From Nitrospirales bacterium (GTDB taxonomy: Bacteria; Nitrospirota; Nitrospiria; Nitrospirales; UBA8639), in assembly GCA_021604005.1 (NCBI GenBank), contig BQIV01000010.1:1-64000 (forward strand): 64,000 nt of DNA, written 5' to 3'. The notes beneath the pieces are model-generated. The model saw only the letters and a list, made by a program, of their open reading frames with translations, made no database searches and was not told where the DNA came from. The translations under genes and the position numbers were made by a program. Below are positions 1 to 7,961 of the stretch, in pieces (positions within the stretch are counted from its first letter, which is position 1; the number at the start of each line of letters is the position of its first letter).

Positions 1-643
1 CTTGGCGAATAAATTTATCACCGTTACCAATCGCCTGGTGACCGTCGCCGACGGAAAACTTACCATTCGCCTCACCCGGAATACTGGAAGCAATACCATC
101 TTGAATTATGTCCGGATCGCATCAGCAGGAGGATCAACTCCACCTCCCCCACCGCCTCCACCAGGACCTCCCGCTCCTCCACCTCCGCCCGGAGGGGCCA
201 ACGTGTCCATTAATTTCCAACCCTCGTCCGCCAGCACGCCTGCGGGATTTCTCAAAGACGATGGTGCGCCCTTCACAGCCTCCCGTGGCTACGGCTGGTC
301 GGCGCGCGTCAATACCCGCGAACGGAATCGCTCGAGTAATCAGTCCCTCGATACGCTCATCCATTTTGACAATGGCACGAGTGTCACCTGGGAATATTCG
401 CTCCCCAATGGCCAGTACCGGATCTCATTAGCCAGTGGCGATCCCACGTACCATCAGGGGCCCCATCATGTGCAAGTCGAAGGGACTACCGTCATCAACA
501 ATGTGGCCACCAAAGCCAATGAATTTGCCACCGTCACTAATCGCCTGGTGACCGTTGCCGACGGAAAGCTCACTATACGCCTCACCCGTCAAAGCGGCAC
601 GGCGAAAACCATGTTGAATTATGTGCGGATCGCTCCCAACTAA
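1..643 (+). CDS. C-terminal part of a secreted malectin-like-repeat protein (5' end outside window)
   Basis: The reading frame is open to the left edge, so only the last ~213 residues are seen. Residues 1-43 are the end of one malectin-like beta-sandwich. Residues 44-66 are a proline-rich linker (low-complexity DNA at about 141-200). Residues 67-213 are a complete second domain with the motifs INFQP, GYGWS, DTLIHF, SGDPTY and LNYVRI. The same domain occurs twice in the next gene. Domains of this type in secreted bacterial proteins are carbohydrate-binding modules related to malectin/CBM families; a binding role here is inferred from the fold family. The protein ends right after the domain, with no PEP-CTERM tail or visible anchor. 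Its position beside an EPS locus suggests a matrix lectin. The amino-terminal architecture is unknown. Sure of the domain, unsure of the ligand. Confidence 0.8.
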   Translation, partial: LANKFITVTNRLVTVADGKLTIRLTRNTGSNTILNYVRIASAGGSTPPPPPPPPGPPAPPPPPGGANVSINFQPSSASTPAGFLKDDGAPFTASRGYGWSARVNTRERNRSSNQSLDTLIHFDNGTSVTWEYSLPNGQYRISLASGDPTYHQGPHHVQVEGTTVINNVATKANEFATVTNRLVTVADGKLTIRLTRQSGTAKTMLNYVRIAPN

Positions 644-889
644 CGACGACAGTCCAATATCAAGATTTTCTTTCTCAGAGAGGAAACAGTAATGGACATT
701 AACTCATACGATTCGAATATATGAGCTGAGAAAAGGACGGAACGAGGTCATTTAAGTGTTGGGCAAGATGGCCGATATAGGTATGCATGTGGAGCTCACG
801 ATTTACCTAGATGTACGCACCAAAAAATAGGGACAATCATTCACATGCTCAACTAAAGAATACAGCGTCTACCGTTATAACTTAGGAAG

Positions 890-990
890 GCTCCTTCCCG
901 ATAAGGGCAAACCTACCGTGAGGTAGGGACGCAAAGCCACGGATCAGATTGACTCAGACTCTGATGGCCGGGCCACCGAAGGAAGGGCAG
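890..990 (+). promoter_or_regulatory. cyclic-di-GMP-I (GEMM-I) riboswitch aptamer
   Basis: The stretch carries the GEMM-I hallmarks in order: the 5' P1 strand CCTTCC (893-898), the conserved AGGGCAAACC, the P2 hairpin CCTACC-GTGA-GGTAGG with a GNRA loop (911-926), the invariant GACGCAAAGCC (928-938), a P3 hairpin that re-closes at GGCCGG, the receptor-like GGCCACCGAAGG, and the 3' P1 strand GGAAGG (981-986). It lies in the 413-bp leader (644-1056) of the FN3/malectin-repeat gene, in the sense orientation, about 70 nt before the start codon. Known members bind c-di-GMP and control motility, adhesion or biofilm genes. The rest of the leader (644-889) shows nothing recognisable. Confidence 0.92.
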
Positions 991-1035
991 ATGTTCAGTC
1001 AGCACCCCGCGGAAATGGGGCCTTCTTCGATTTTT
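977..1035 (+). terminator. Predicted riboswitch expression platform (terminator)
   Basis: CGAAGGAAGG at 977-986 can pair, with one bulged G, with CCTTCTTCG at 1021-1029. Inside it lies a CCCC/GGGG stem (1005-1008/1017-1020), and T5 follows at 1031-1035. The 5' half includes the 3' strand of aptamer P1, so P1 and this stem exclude each other. The 5' P1 region CTCCTT (891-896) is also complementary to AAGGAG of the ribosome site (1042-1047). Together this predicts an ON switch: ligand-bound P1 prevents the terminator and frees the ribosome site. The pairing is seen by eye; the switching logic is inference. Confidence 0.5.
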
Positions 1036-1056
1036 CTACTTAAGGAGGGGCCTCAT

Positions 1057-2832
1057 ATGTTCACTTGGAGCCGAAATATACCCGTTCTCGTTCTTGCCTT
1101 TGGGTTACTACTCTCACATTCCTCTATTGTTTCCGCCGCCGACAAAGATGTCGAGTTAGAATGGGCTCCTAACCAAGAAGAGGATTTAGCTGGCTACAAT
1201 GTTTATCATGGCACACAATCTGGGCACTATGGCCCCCCCGACAATGCCGATAAGAACACCTCTTATCGTAAAGAAGGCCTTACCGCCGAAGAAAAGCATT
1301 ACTTTGCCGTGACCGCATATGATAATGCAGGAAATGAGAGCGCTCCCTCCAAAGAAGTCAGCACAGAAGCAGAGTCCGCATCACATAAGCTCTCCGTTGC
1401 GATAACGGGAAGCGGAACCGTTTCAAGTTCACCTGTGGGCATTGGATGCACCACATCCTGTAATGCCACCTTTGCTGAGGGACAATCCGTCACCCTCGCA
1501 GCCTCACCCAAAGCCAATTGGGAGTTTTCCAGCTGGGGAGGGGCATGCTCTGGATCGGGTTCCTGCGCCGTCACGATGAGCGCCGCGAAATCCGTGACCG
1601 CATCATTTAAGGAATTACCTCCAACGACGACAACCCATACACTTTCCGTTTCGATTACAGGAAACGGAACCGTTTCAAGTGCCCCTTCGGGCATTGGCTG
1701 CACAACCGCCTGCAAGGCATCATTCACTGAAGGACAATCTGTCACTCTCTCTGCCACTCCACAATCTCACGCAACATTCTCTCGATGGAGTGGCGCCTGC
1801 TCGGGATCGGGTTCATGTGTCGTCAGCATGAATGCCGCAAAATCCGTGACTGCAACATTCGTGACCGTCTCAGAACCACCAAGCACACCACCCCCCAGTG
1901 GCGAAGCCGTATCCATTAACTTCCAACCCTCGGGCGCCTCCGTTCCGTCAGGCTTCCTCAAAGATGACGGGTCCCCGTATTCCAGCAGCCGTGGCTATGG
2001 CTGGTCGACCCGGGTCAACACTCGTGACCGCAACGCCATCAAAGATCAGTCCCGGGATACCTTTATTCACTTTGATAAAGGCAACACAGCCACCTGGCAA
2101 TATAATCTCGCCAACGGCAGCTACCTTGTTTCTCTCGTCAGTGGCGATCCCAGTTATCCGCAGGGGCCCCATCATGTCATGGTCGAAGGACGGACGGTTA
2201 TCAATAATGTCACTACGCAACGCGGAAAATTCAAATCTGTTACGAATTTCCCGGTGACCGTCTCGGATGGAAAATTAACCATTAAGCTCACCCGCCGCGG
2301 AGGAAAAAGCAAGACCATCTTGAACTACGTACGCATTACACTGGCCGGAAGCACCACACCGCCGCCAACCACGCCACCCCCCAGTGGCAAAGCCGTGTCC
2401 ATTAACTTCCAACCCTCGGGCGCCTCCGTTCCGTCAGGCTTCCTCAAAGATGACGGGTCCCCGTATTCCAGCAGCCGTGGCTATGGCTGGTCGACCCGGG
2501 TCAACACTCGTGAACGATATTACCTGAGCGATCAGTCCCGGGATACCTTTATTCACTTTGATAAAGGCAACACAGCCACCTGGCAATATAATCTCGCCAA
2601 CGGCAACTATCTCGTTTCTTTGGCCAGTGGTGATCCAAGCTATGCCCAGGGCCCACACCACATCGAGGTGGAAGGAAAGGTCGTGTTTCCAAATGTGCGA
2701 ACACGAGTCAATGAATTCCTCACCATCACCGATTTCCTAGTCACCGTCAAGGATGGGAACTTGACCGTTGACTTGCAACGGGAAAGCCAACATGTCATCT
2801 TAAACTATATCATGATCACACCAGCACCCTAG
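1057..2832 (+). CDS. Secreted FN3 / InlB-like / malectin-like repeat protein under c-di-GMP riboswitch control
   Basis: 591 residues from the ATG at 1057, chosen because a strong ribosome site (AAGGAGGGG, 1042-1050) precedes it and a signal peptide (residues 1-28, cleavage after VSA) follows. An in-frame start at 949 would lie inside the riboswitch. Domains: fibronectin type III at 29-105; two InlB-B-like repeats with paired cysteines (CTTSC, CSGSGSC) at about 111-184 and 195-269; and two malectin-like carbohydrate-binding domains at 284-428 and 446-589, joined by Thr/Pro linkers. No catalytic domain is visible, so an adhesive or polysaccharide-binding surface protein is likely. Its last domains resemble those of the gene ending at 643. 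No PEP-CTERM, LPXTG or autotransporter signal is seen. Regulation by c-di-GMP is predicted from the leader. Confidence 0.88.
   Translation: MFTWSRNIPVLVLAFGLLLSHSSIVSAADKDVELEWAPNQEEDLAGYNVYHGTQSGHYGPPDNADKNTSYRKEGLTAEEKHYFAVTAYDNAGNESAPSKEVSTEAESASHKLSVAITGSGTVSSSPVGIGCTTSCNATFAEGQSVTLAASPKANWEFSSWGGACSGSGSCAVTMSAAKSVTASFKELPPTTTTHTLSVSITGNGTVSSAPSGIGCTTACKASFTEGQSVTLSATPQSHATFSRWSGACSGSGSCVVSMNAAKSVTATFVTVSEPPSTPPPSGEAVSINFQPSGASVPSGFLKDDGSPYSSSRGYGWSTRVNTRDRNAIKDQSRDTFIHFDKGNTATWQYNLANGSYLVSLVSGDPSYPQGPHHVMVEGRTVINNVTTQRGKFKSVTNFPVTVSDGKLTIKLTRRGGKSKTILNYVRITLAGSTTPPPTTPPPSGKAVSINFQPSGASVPSGFLKDDGSPYSSSRGYGWSTRVNTRERYYLSDQSRDTFIHFDKGNTATWQYNLANGNYLVSLASGDPSYAQGPHHIEVEGKVVFPNVRTRVNEFLTITDFLVTVKDGNLTVDLQRESQHVILNYIMITPAP
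1888..2604 (+). repeat. Recent 486-bp in-frame tandem duplication of the malectin-like domain
   Basis: DNA from 1888 onward is repeated from 2374 with a 486-bp offset (162 codons). Long stretches are identical, for example 1915-2026 against 2401-2512 apart from single bases. Divergence is concentrated at about 2029-2056/2515-2542 and after about 2118/2604. Near identity at synonymous sites means the copies are young or kept alike by gene conversion. Confidence 0.85.
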
Positions 2833-2849
2833 GCCTCCCCTAGGGTGCT
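2823..2849 (+). terminator. Hairpin overlapping the stop codon (terminator-like)
   Basis: AGCACCCTAG (2823-2832) and CTAGGGTGCT (2840-2849) form a perfect 10-bp stem with a 7-nt loop. The stem includes the TAG stop codon. No T-tract follows, so it may act as a weak terminator, an mRNA 3' stabiliser or a Rho-assisted end. Confidence 0.45.
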
Positions 2850-2913
2850 CTGGATAGGAATTCGTTTACTTGTTGCAGTAGGCTTAATTTGAACTCTGCT
2901 TTAAAGGAAGACT

Positions 2914-5016
2914 ATGAAAACACTGAAAGTCAAACGACGTACACTCCTGCTCTTGCTCGCAACCTTGATGTGTTTTTCAACGGAACCAACGAGGGCGAGC
3001 GTCCTTGGCGACGTCGCGAATTCCATGCCGGCAGGCAGTTGGGCAGAACTGAAAACGAATGGGTTTACACCTCAATACTTAAAATATCCCGGCGGGAACA
3101 ATGCACTGTCGACTCAATACATGGGGGAAGGCACGTGGGATCCAATCGGCAAGCAAGTTCTGTTTCTCGGGTCAGGACATTACAATTCTTCACAACTTCA
3201 TATTTATTCGGACGAATCGAATACCTGGACCCGAGATCTCCTTGTCATGGGTCAAAAATCTTCATTGGGACATGGGTATAATCACAATACGATTTCCCCC
3301 GAACATCGTCTCTTAGGATTTGTGAAAATTACACCAAGCTTTACCAATATCTATCATTACGATATTACAAAAAAAACATGGAGAAAGGGTGTTCAGGGAC
3401 CCAATGGGGGCGGCATCGCGCATGCGCTTGAATATTTTCCCGAACGGAAAAAATGGTATGTCTTTGATGGATCCAACGGATCCGTTCGAGAATATGACTA
3501 CAATTCAGATACCTGGAGCGTGTATGCCTCCAAAAAATATGAATGTTTTCAAGGACCAGGACAACCTCAAAAAGGATGGTATCACAATTTTGCGTCCTAT
3601 AATCCCATTACTCATGCCATCGTTTTCGGTGGAGGCAATACGAGTGCCTCTGGATTTCCAACGTCAAAATCTTGGTGCAAGATGGACGCAAATGGAGTCA
3701 TTACAAAACTGCCAGATGCTCCAACTATCTTACAGCTCCCTCACGCCAAAGAAGGTGGACTGATTACCATCGATCCAGTAACGGGTGACCTCTTGGTGTT
3801 GAATAATGTTGGGAAGTTTTATGCGTTTAACTTTAAGACAAACACGTGGAGCGTCATCGACGATCAGGCAACCAGACCAAGCGCACTCAATCGTTCCTCA
3901 GCCAATACCGTCGATGGGTTCGTGGTGCCAATTAACACATATGGCGTAATCATGTACGGGGATTATGCTGGTGATAAATCAACAATCTGGCTGTACAAAC
4001 ATGCACAAGGTGGGACACCCGTGACTCCTCCCACATCCGAATCAACCCCCGGCTCCGAAGATCAGGCCTTGCTCGATGACGTTCCACCGAACTCACCGAC
4101 CCAACTGGTCGTCATAGGCCAAGAAAGTCCACCGCCTCCGAATGAGGATACACCAAATGCACCGCCATTACCGAGCGGTCCGTTCGCCACACTGTGCCAA
4201 CAACCGACCACGATTTTCTGTCAGGATTTCAATGATCCATTACCGACTGACAAGGGCGACCTACGTGAAGCCATCACATCAAATGATGGACGGTGCGAGG
4301 CATTAAAAAGTGACCCCACGAAGGGTTGTCCAGAGATTGACGCCGGTTCTTTAAAGTTTATCGTCCCGTCAAATAGTGGGAGTGGAGGGTCCGGACAATA
4401 TCACGTTCGCTTCGCCGACTATTTGAATGGCCAATCCATTGGTCCTGGGCAAGAAGTCTTCATTCAGTGGAAGCAACGATTTTCAGCAAGTTTTTTGAAT
4501 ACAAAGTTTGACCCTGGCGCCGGATGGAAGCAGGGCATGATTGGGGCTGCCGACGAATACTCGTGTTCCAGCAATGAAATCGTGCTTGTTGACACGAATC
4601 AGCATGGATACCCAAACATGTATCATGCCTGCGGCTTCAATGATGGAATTGTCACGAGGGTGGGGCGCTATGATTTTGATTACCAACCTGGAGGCCCGGG
4701 ACCATGCCTTCGATCTGATTGGCCAGAAAATTCACCGACATGCGTGGAATATGTCCCGGACGAATGGATGACCTTTCAAATCGGCCTCACGCATGGGCAG
4801 CCCGGAGAAAAGAGTCGTGTACGATTGTGGGTTTCGCATGAAGGGAAACCCAGTATCTTAGCCATCGATTTTCTTATACAGCTCCGTAACAATAAGGGGT
4901 ATGGCAAACTTTGGTTCTTACCGTATCAAACTAATAAAAACAAAAACCAAACTCACCCTGTAGGGTATGTCTGGTACGATCAGCTCATCATCAGTCATAC
5001 CAAAATCCCTGATTGA
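2914..5016 (+). CDS. Secreted kelch-type beta-propeller fused to a C-terminal jelly-roll-like domain
   Basis: 700 residues. The start ATG follows AAAGGAAG and begins a signal peptide (residues 1-29, ending near TRAS). Residues about 45-362 look like a kelch/galactose-oxidase-type propeller, with recurring blades such as NTWTRD, KTWRKG, DTWSVY and NTWSVI. Residues 363-423 are a Pro/Ser/Thr linker. Residues 424-700 contain six or more cysteines and a beta-rich region with FIQWKQRFS, WMTFQIGL and VWYDQLIIS, which resembles concanavalin-like folds of polysaccharide-lyase or lectin proteins; no catalytic set can be assigned. Only 81 bp separate it from the preceding malectin gene, so co-transcription is possible unless the intervening hairpin terminates. 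A polysaccharide-binding or -cleaving surface protein is the likely role. Confidence 0.72.
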   Translation: MKTLKVKRRTLLLLLATLMCFSTEPTRASVLGDVANSMPAGSWAELKTNGFTPQYLKYPGGNNALSTQYMGEGTWDPIGKQVLFLGSGHYNSSQLHIYSDESNTWTRDLLVMGQKSSLGHGYNHNTISPEHRLLGFVKITPSFTNIYHYDITKKTWRKGVQGPNGGGIAHALEYFPERKKWYVFDGSNGSVREYDYNSDTWSVYASKKYECFQGPGQPQKGWYHNFASYNPITHAIVFGGGNTSASGFPTSKSWCKMDANGVITKLPDAPTILQLPHAKEGGLITIDPVTGDLLVLNNVGKFYAFNFKTNTWSVIDDQATRPSALNRSSANTVDGFVVPINTYGVIMYGDYAGDKSTIWLYKHAQGGTPVTPPTSESTPGSEDQALLDDVPPNSPTQLVVIGQESPPPPNEDTPNAPPLPSGPFATLCQQPTTIFCQDFNDPLPTDKGDLREAITSNDGRCEALKSDPTKGCPEIDAGSLKFIVPSNSGSGGSGQYHVRFADYLNGQSIGPGQEVFIQWKQRFSASFLNTKFDPGAGWKQGMIGAADEYSCSSNEIVLVDTNQHGYPNMYHACGFNDGIVTRVGRYDFDYQPGGPGPCLRSDWPENSPTCVEYVPDEWMTFQIGLTHGQPGEKSRVRLWVSHEGKPSILAIDFLIQLRNNKGYGKLWFLPYQTNKNKNQTHPVGYVWYDQLIISHTKIPD

Positions 5017-5072
5017 TCCTTGAGAAGAGTCCTCAATACCCGTTACCCTTACACTACACCTCTTGGTCTTGA

Positions 5073-5106
5073 CATGCGTCGGGTAGACACACATACCCGA
5101 CGCATG
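5073..5106. terminator. Strong hairpin between convergent genes
   Basis: CATGCGTCGGGTA (5073-5085) is the exact reverse complement of 5094-5106, giving a 13-bp stem with an 8-nt loop. It sits between the convergent genes ending at 5016 and 5279. There is no clear T-tract on either side, but position and stability fit a bidirectional terminator. Confidence 0.5.
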
Positions 5107-5132
5107 CACCTTACCCTATAGACATTACACGA

Positions 5133-5229
5133 TTATAGCGAATCCAAATACGTTTCAGCTGAGGTCGATCAACGAACCCAGCGCGATTACTCACGTCAAG
5201 CATGCAGAAGTCATTTGAAACGGCTATAG
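5133..5229 (+). repeat. 97-bp palindromic repeat element, copy 1
   Basis: The left end TTATAGCGAATCCAAATA and the right end TTGAAACGGCTATAG (5215-5229) match the ends of the copy at 34426-34522, and the length is the same (97 bp). From 5224 a second, inverted terminus (CTATAGACGTTCCAAATAAC) continues to about 5250, which suggests a truncated second copy sharing the end. It lies between convergent genes. Confidence 0.7.
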
Positions 5230-5278
5230 ACGTTCCAAATAACTTCCGCTGCGTAAAACATTGTGCTGGGCTATCAAC

Positions 5279-6418
5279 TTAGCGAGAAGCAGACCCTTGA
5301 GGAATTGCCTTGAGCAACCCTTGAAACTGAGGTGAATTCTTTAGCGCGTCCATGACTCGTGTGGCCATGGCTTGACTTCCAGCATCCTTGAAATGCACCG
5401 AATCATTAAAATGTTGATCATCGCCTGGGATGCGATTCTCGCCACCTATCAACAGAATATTTTGTGTTTGAGCGATTTCACGAATCACGCCGTTATACGC
5501 ATCGAATGCCTCAAGTAACCCCTGTGGAGTCATATACGGCATGTAGTAAATCGACGTATTCATCGCCTGAATCTGTTCTTCCACCGTTTGCTCTTTCCTG
5601 AATTTATGGGAAAACGTCGCTAGTGCGACGAGCGGTGCCACGGAACGACTCGCCTGCACAAGGGGTTCAAGTTGTTCAGAAAATTCCCTGGCGATCTCCT
5701 GAGGCTGAAAGACCAGCTGAGCCTTGCCGGTTTTGGCCATCTGTTGCCGTTCATTCAATTCTAGATTTTTTTTGATCAAAAACCACGCAAGCGACCATTG
5801 GGCAAGCCAACTGGTATCTTCAGTTCTTCCGGAAAAAATACCCTGAGCTCTAGCCAATTTTCGAGTGATATAGCTTAAATCGTTTGTCGCATGATAAATC
5901 ACAATCACATCTGGCGAGAGTGATTTCACACGATGCTCTAAGGTTACGAGTGACTCCCCTACCGAATAACCAGGGACAGCAGCATTGAGATAGTCGAACG
6001 TAATTTCAGGGTATGATTGCTGAAGTTCTTTCCAGACAAGATGTGGCCACGTCATCTCATTTCCACTCACTTCCGCACACCACGTCGTCGACCCACCGAG
6101 AAATGCCAGACGAACAGTGCCATTCGGCTTCGGCATCTGCAACTCCGGACTCCTAAACCCCAATGAATTGATCTGAATCCGTCCAGTCGTGCTTCCCGGG
6201 ATCGGAACGCGAAGCCCCGTCTCTTCATCGACCCTAAAACTTTGCACCGAGGTGGTCGCCGTTCCATACTTGACCCATTGCCGAACACGTACCGCCGTCT
6301 CCAACACGGCAACAAGCATCAGCATACTCACGAGAGCTGCGGCAATGATCAGCGTCAGCTTTGTCTTCCCACGTTTGGACTTATCGTTCATGTCGGCAAT
6401 ACACCATCTACAGGCCAA
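5279..6418 (-). CDS. Membrane-anchored SGNH/GDSL-family hydrolase
   Basis: 379 residues from a TTG start preceded by GGAAGAG; an ATG at 6391 (residue 10) is an alternative start. A single hydrophobic segment at residues 20-40 anchors or exports the protein. The SGNH blocks are present: FLGGSTTW with Ser110, HATND at 177-181 (Asn179), and DSVHF with Asp339 and His342. The family hydrolyses or transfers acyl esters, commonly on carbohydrates. In this context removal or transfer of acyl groups on the exported EPS is likely (inference). It is followed by the convergent hairpin at 5073-5106 and separated by 352 bp from the glycosyltransferase upstream, so it may have its own promoter. Two related proteins are encoded at 9954 and 59764. 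Confidence 0.78.
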   Translation of the reverse strand: MACRWCIADMNDKSKRGKTKLTLIIAAALVSMLMLVAVLETAVRVRQWVKYGTATTSVQSFRVDEETGLRVPIPGSTTGRIQINSLGFRSPELQMPKPNGTVRLAFLGGSTTWCAEVSGNEMTWPHLVWKELQQSYPEITFDYLNAAVPGYSVGESLVTLEHRVKSLSPDVIVIYHATNDLSYITRKLARAQGIFSGRTEDTSWLAQWSLAWFLIKKNLELNERQQMAKTGKAQLVFQPQEIAREFSEQLEPLVQASRSVAPLVALATFSHKFRKEQTVEEQIQAMNTSIYYMPYMTPQGLLEAFDAYNGVIREIAQTQNILLIGGENRIPGDDQHFNDSVHFKDAGSQAMATRVMDALKNSPQFQGLLKAIPQGSASR

Positions 6419-6770
6419 TCATCTCTTCCGGAAACACACAGTGGACATGTATGTGCGCGAAAAAGGAGGTTAGAGCCAATTCATTCACTGCAAAATACAT
6501 GACACGACCATGAATCGTGATGACCGCCGTGCCAGAAGTCAGGAGGAACGAACAGAGATCTGACATAAAGCCCTGTCGCCACCTGAAGGATCGATGCCAG
6601 TGAAGCAAACAAACCTTTTCACTCTATAATCTATACCACAGAGCGGGCAAAAAGATCAGGAACAGCCATATCAAATTCATTGGAGCAACGAGTGAGTACC
6701 CCAATACCGGAATATGAAAGAAGGCAATCGTTATGATGGGAAATGTCGCGACAGCGACATGGAGAGACAC
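6419..6770. other. 352-bp intergenic stretch
   Basis: It lies between two minus-strand genes. I see no conserved RNA, no long palindrome and no credible ORF. Confidence 0.4.
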
Positions 6771-7961
6771 TTATGGGGTGTTTCGACATTTCTCGATCAA
6801 CAAGTCTAACTTGTTCATCGAATGCTCCCAACTGTGGTGAGAGAGTACACGTGCTCGACCACTGTAGGCAAAGCGCTCCCGGTCTTGAGGACTATCCAAT
6901 AGACGAAGGACGGCATCTCGATACTCTTCAACGGTTGAAGCCGTGAGAAAATGTTCACCAGGAACCGCGTCAATCCCACCTGCTGCCTGCTCACTAGTGA
7001 CGACAGGAATCCCCATGGCCATAGCCTCAAGCAGCTTATTTTGTGTTCCTCGCGCGATAGTTAGGGGTGCCACGTTTACCGCAGAACGATAGATATATGG
7101 CCGGACGTCATCCACAGATCCCGTCACGGTCACGTTTGGCAGATGCCCCAACGCACGTATGGCTCTTGAAGGATTGGCCCCTACGATCCAGAGTTTCGTG
7201 GCAGGCCGCTTCTCGCGAATTTTCGGCATCACATCGTGGCAAAACCACAACATACATTGTTGATTTGGGAAATAGTCCATTCGCCCAATAAATGAAATGA
7301 CGTCAGGATCGTAGGGTTCTGTGGTAGGACAAAAATATGTCGTGTCGACTCCATTCGGAAACCAATCGGTTGGGACGGAGACGCCATAGCTGTTCAGTGT
7401 GTCCAGTTCTGCCTTCGTAGTACAGGTACAACATGTAAATTGTTTTGCGAGATGCTCTTCAGCTTGCCGGAGTTTCACCCCTTCAAGACGATACCCGAGT
7501 GACAGTGGAAAACGGCGAAATTTCGAGTATATGAACCATTTCTGTGAATCCATGTCACCAAAATCCAGAATCTTCGGAATCGACTGTACATCTGCAACAT
7601 AGGGCGCAACGGAAGAACAGTGCACGAAAATAAGATCAAACGGACGTTCAGCCAATACAGCACGAATTCGATTTTTGAGGCGAGGCGAATAAAAATAGCC
7701 CATGCTGGCCGGGGACGCTGTCGGTAACGTGCCAATCATGCGGAGAACGGCAGCAGACGCATCCACCTGCTCAAACATAAAATCGTCGCAATAGTCGCGA
7801 ATCCCTTGCACCGCATCGGACTCTTCCTTCGAACGCGTCAAAGAGGCCACGGTGACATGGTGCCCTTCTCCACTCAAATGCTTAATCATATTGAATGGAC
7901 GGATTTTGCCTCCGCGAATAGGAGGATACGGAAATCGATGACAGAGGTAAAAAATATTCAA
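6771..7961 (-). CDS. GT4 glycosyltransferase, XrtA/PEP-CTERM-associated type (TIGR03087-like)
   Basis: 396 residues. The start is TTG at 7961, overlapping the upstream stop codon by four bases (TTGA), so the two genes are translationally coupled. The N-terminus MNIFYLCHRFPYPP matches that of the second family member at 50155-51345, which supports this start. Hallmarks: DFGDMDSQKW at 133-142, FPNGVD at 201-206, and near the C-terminus the donor-site region RGTQNKLLEAMAMGIPVV. The family transfers sugars in the cytoplasm during exosortase-associated EPS synthesis; donor and acceptor are unknown. Its partner upstream is an amidotransferase, echoing the gene set around 46993-51345, so this looks like a second, paralogous module. 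Confidence 0.85.
   Translation of the reverse strand: MNIFYLCHRFPYPPIRGGKIRPFNMIKHLSGEGHHVTVASLTRSKEESDAVQGIRDYCDDFMFEQVDASAAVLRMIGTLPTASPASMGYFYSPRLKNRIRAVLAERPFDLIFVHCSSVAPYVADVQSIPKILDFGDMDSQKWFIYSKFRRFPLSLGYRLEGVKLRQAEEHLAKQFTCCTCTTKAELDTLNSYGVSVPTDWFPNGVDTTYFCPTTEPYDPDVISFIGRMDYFPNQQCMLWFCHDVMPKIREKRPATKLWIVGANPSRAIRALGHLPNVTVTGSVDDVRPYIYRSAVNVAPLTIARGTQNKLLEAMAMGIPVVTSEQAAGGIDAVPGEHFLTASTVEEYRDAVLRLLDSPQDRERFAYSGRARVLSHHSWEHSMNKLDLLIEKCRNTP

Noticed and set aside
949-1056. In-frame upstream start at 949 for the riboswitch-controlled gene
   Set aside because: It lies in the conserved core of the riboswitch, lacks a ribosome site and would precede the signal peptide by 36 unlikely residues.
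2889-3281. 130-codon plus-strand ORF overlapping the start of the kelch gene
   Set aside because: It overlaps the well-supported signal-peptide gene at 2914 in another frame, and has low-complexity, charge-rich sequence without domains.
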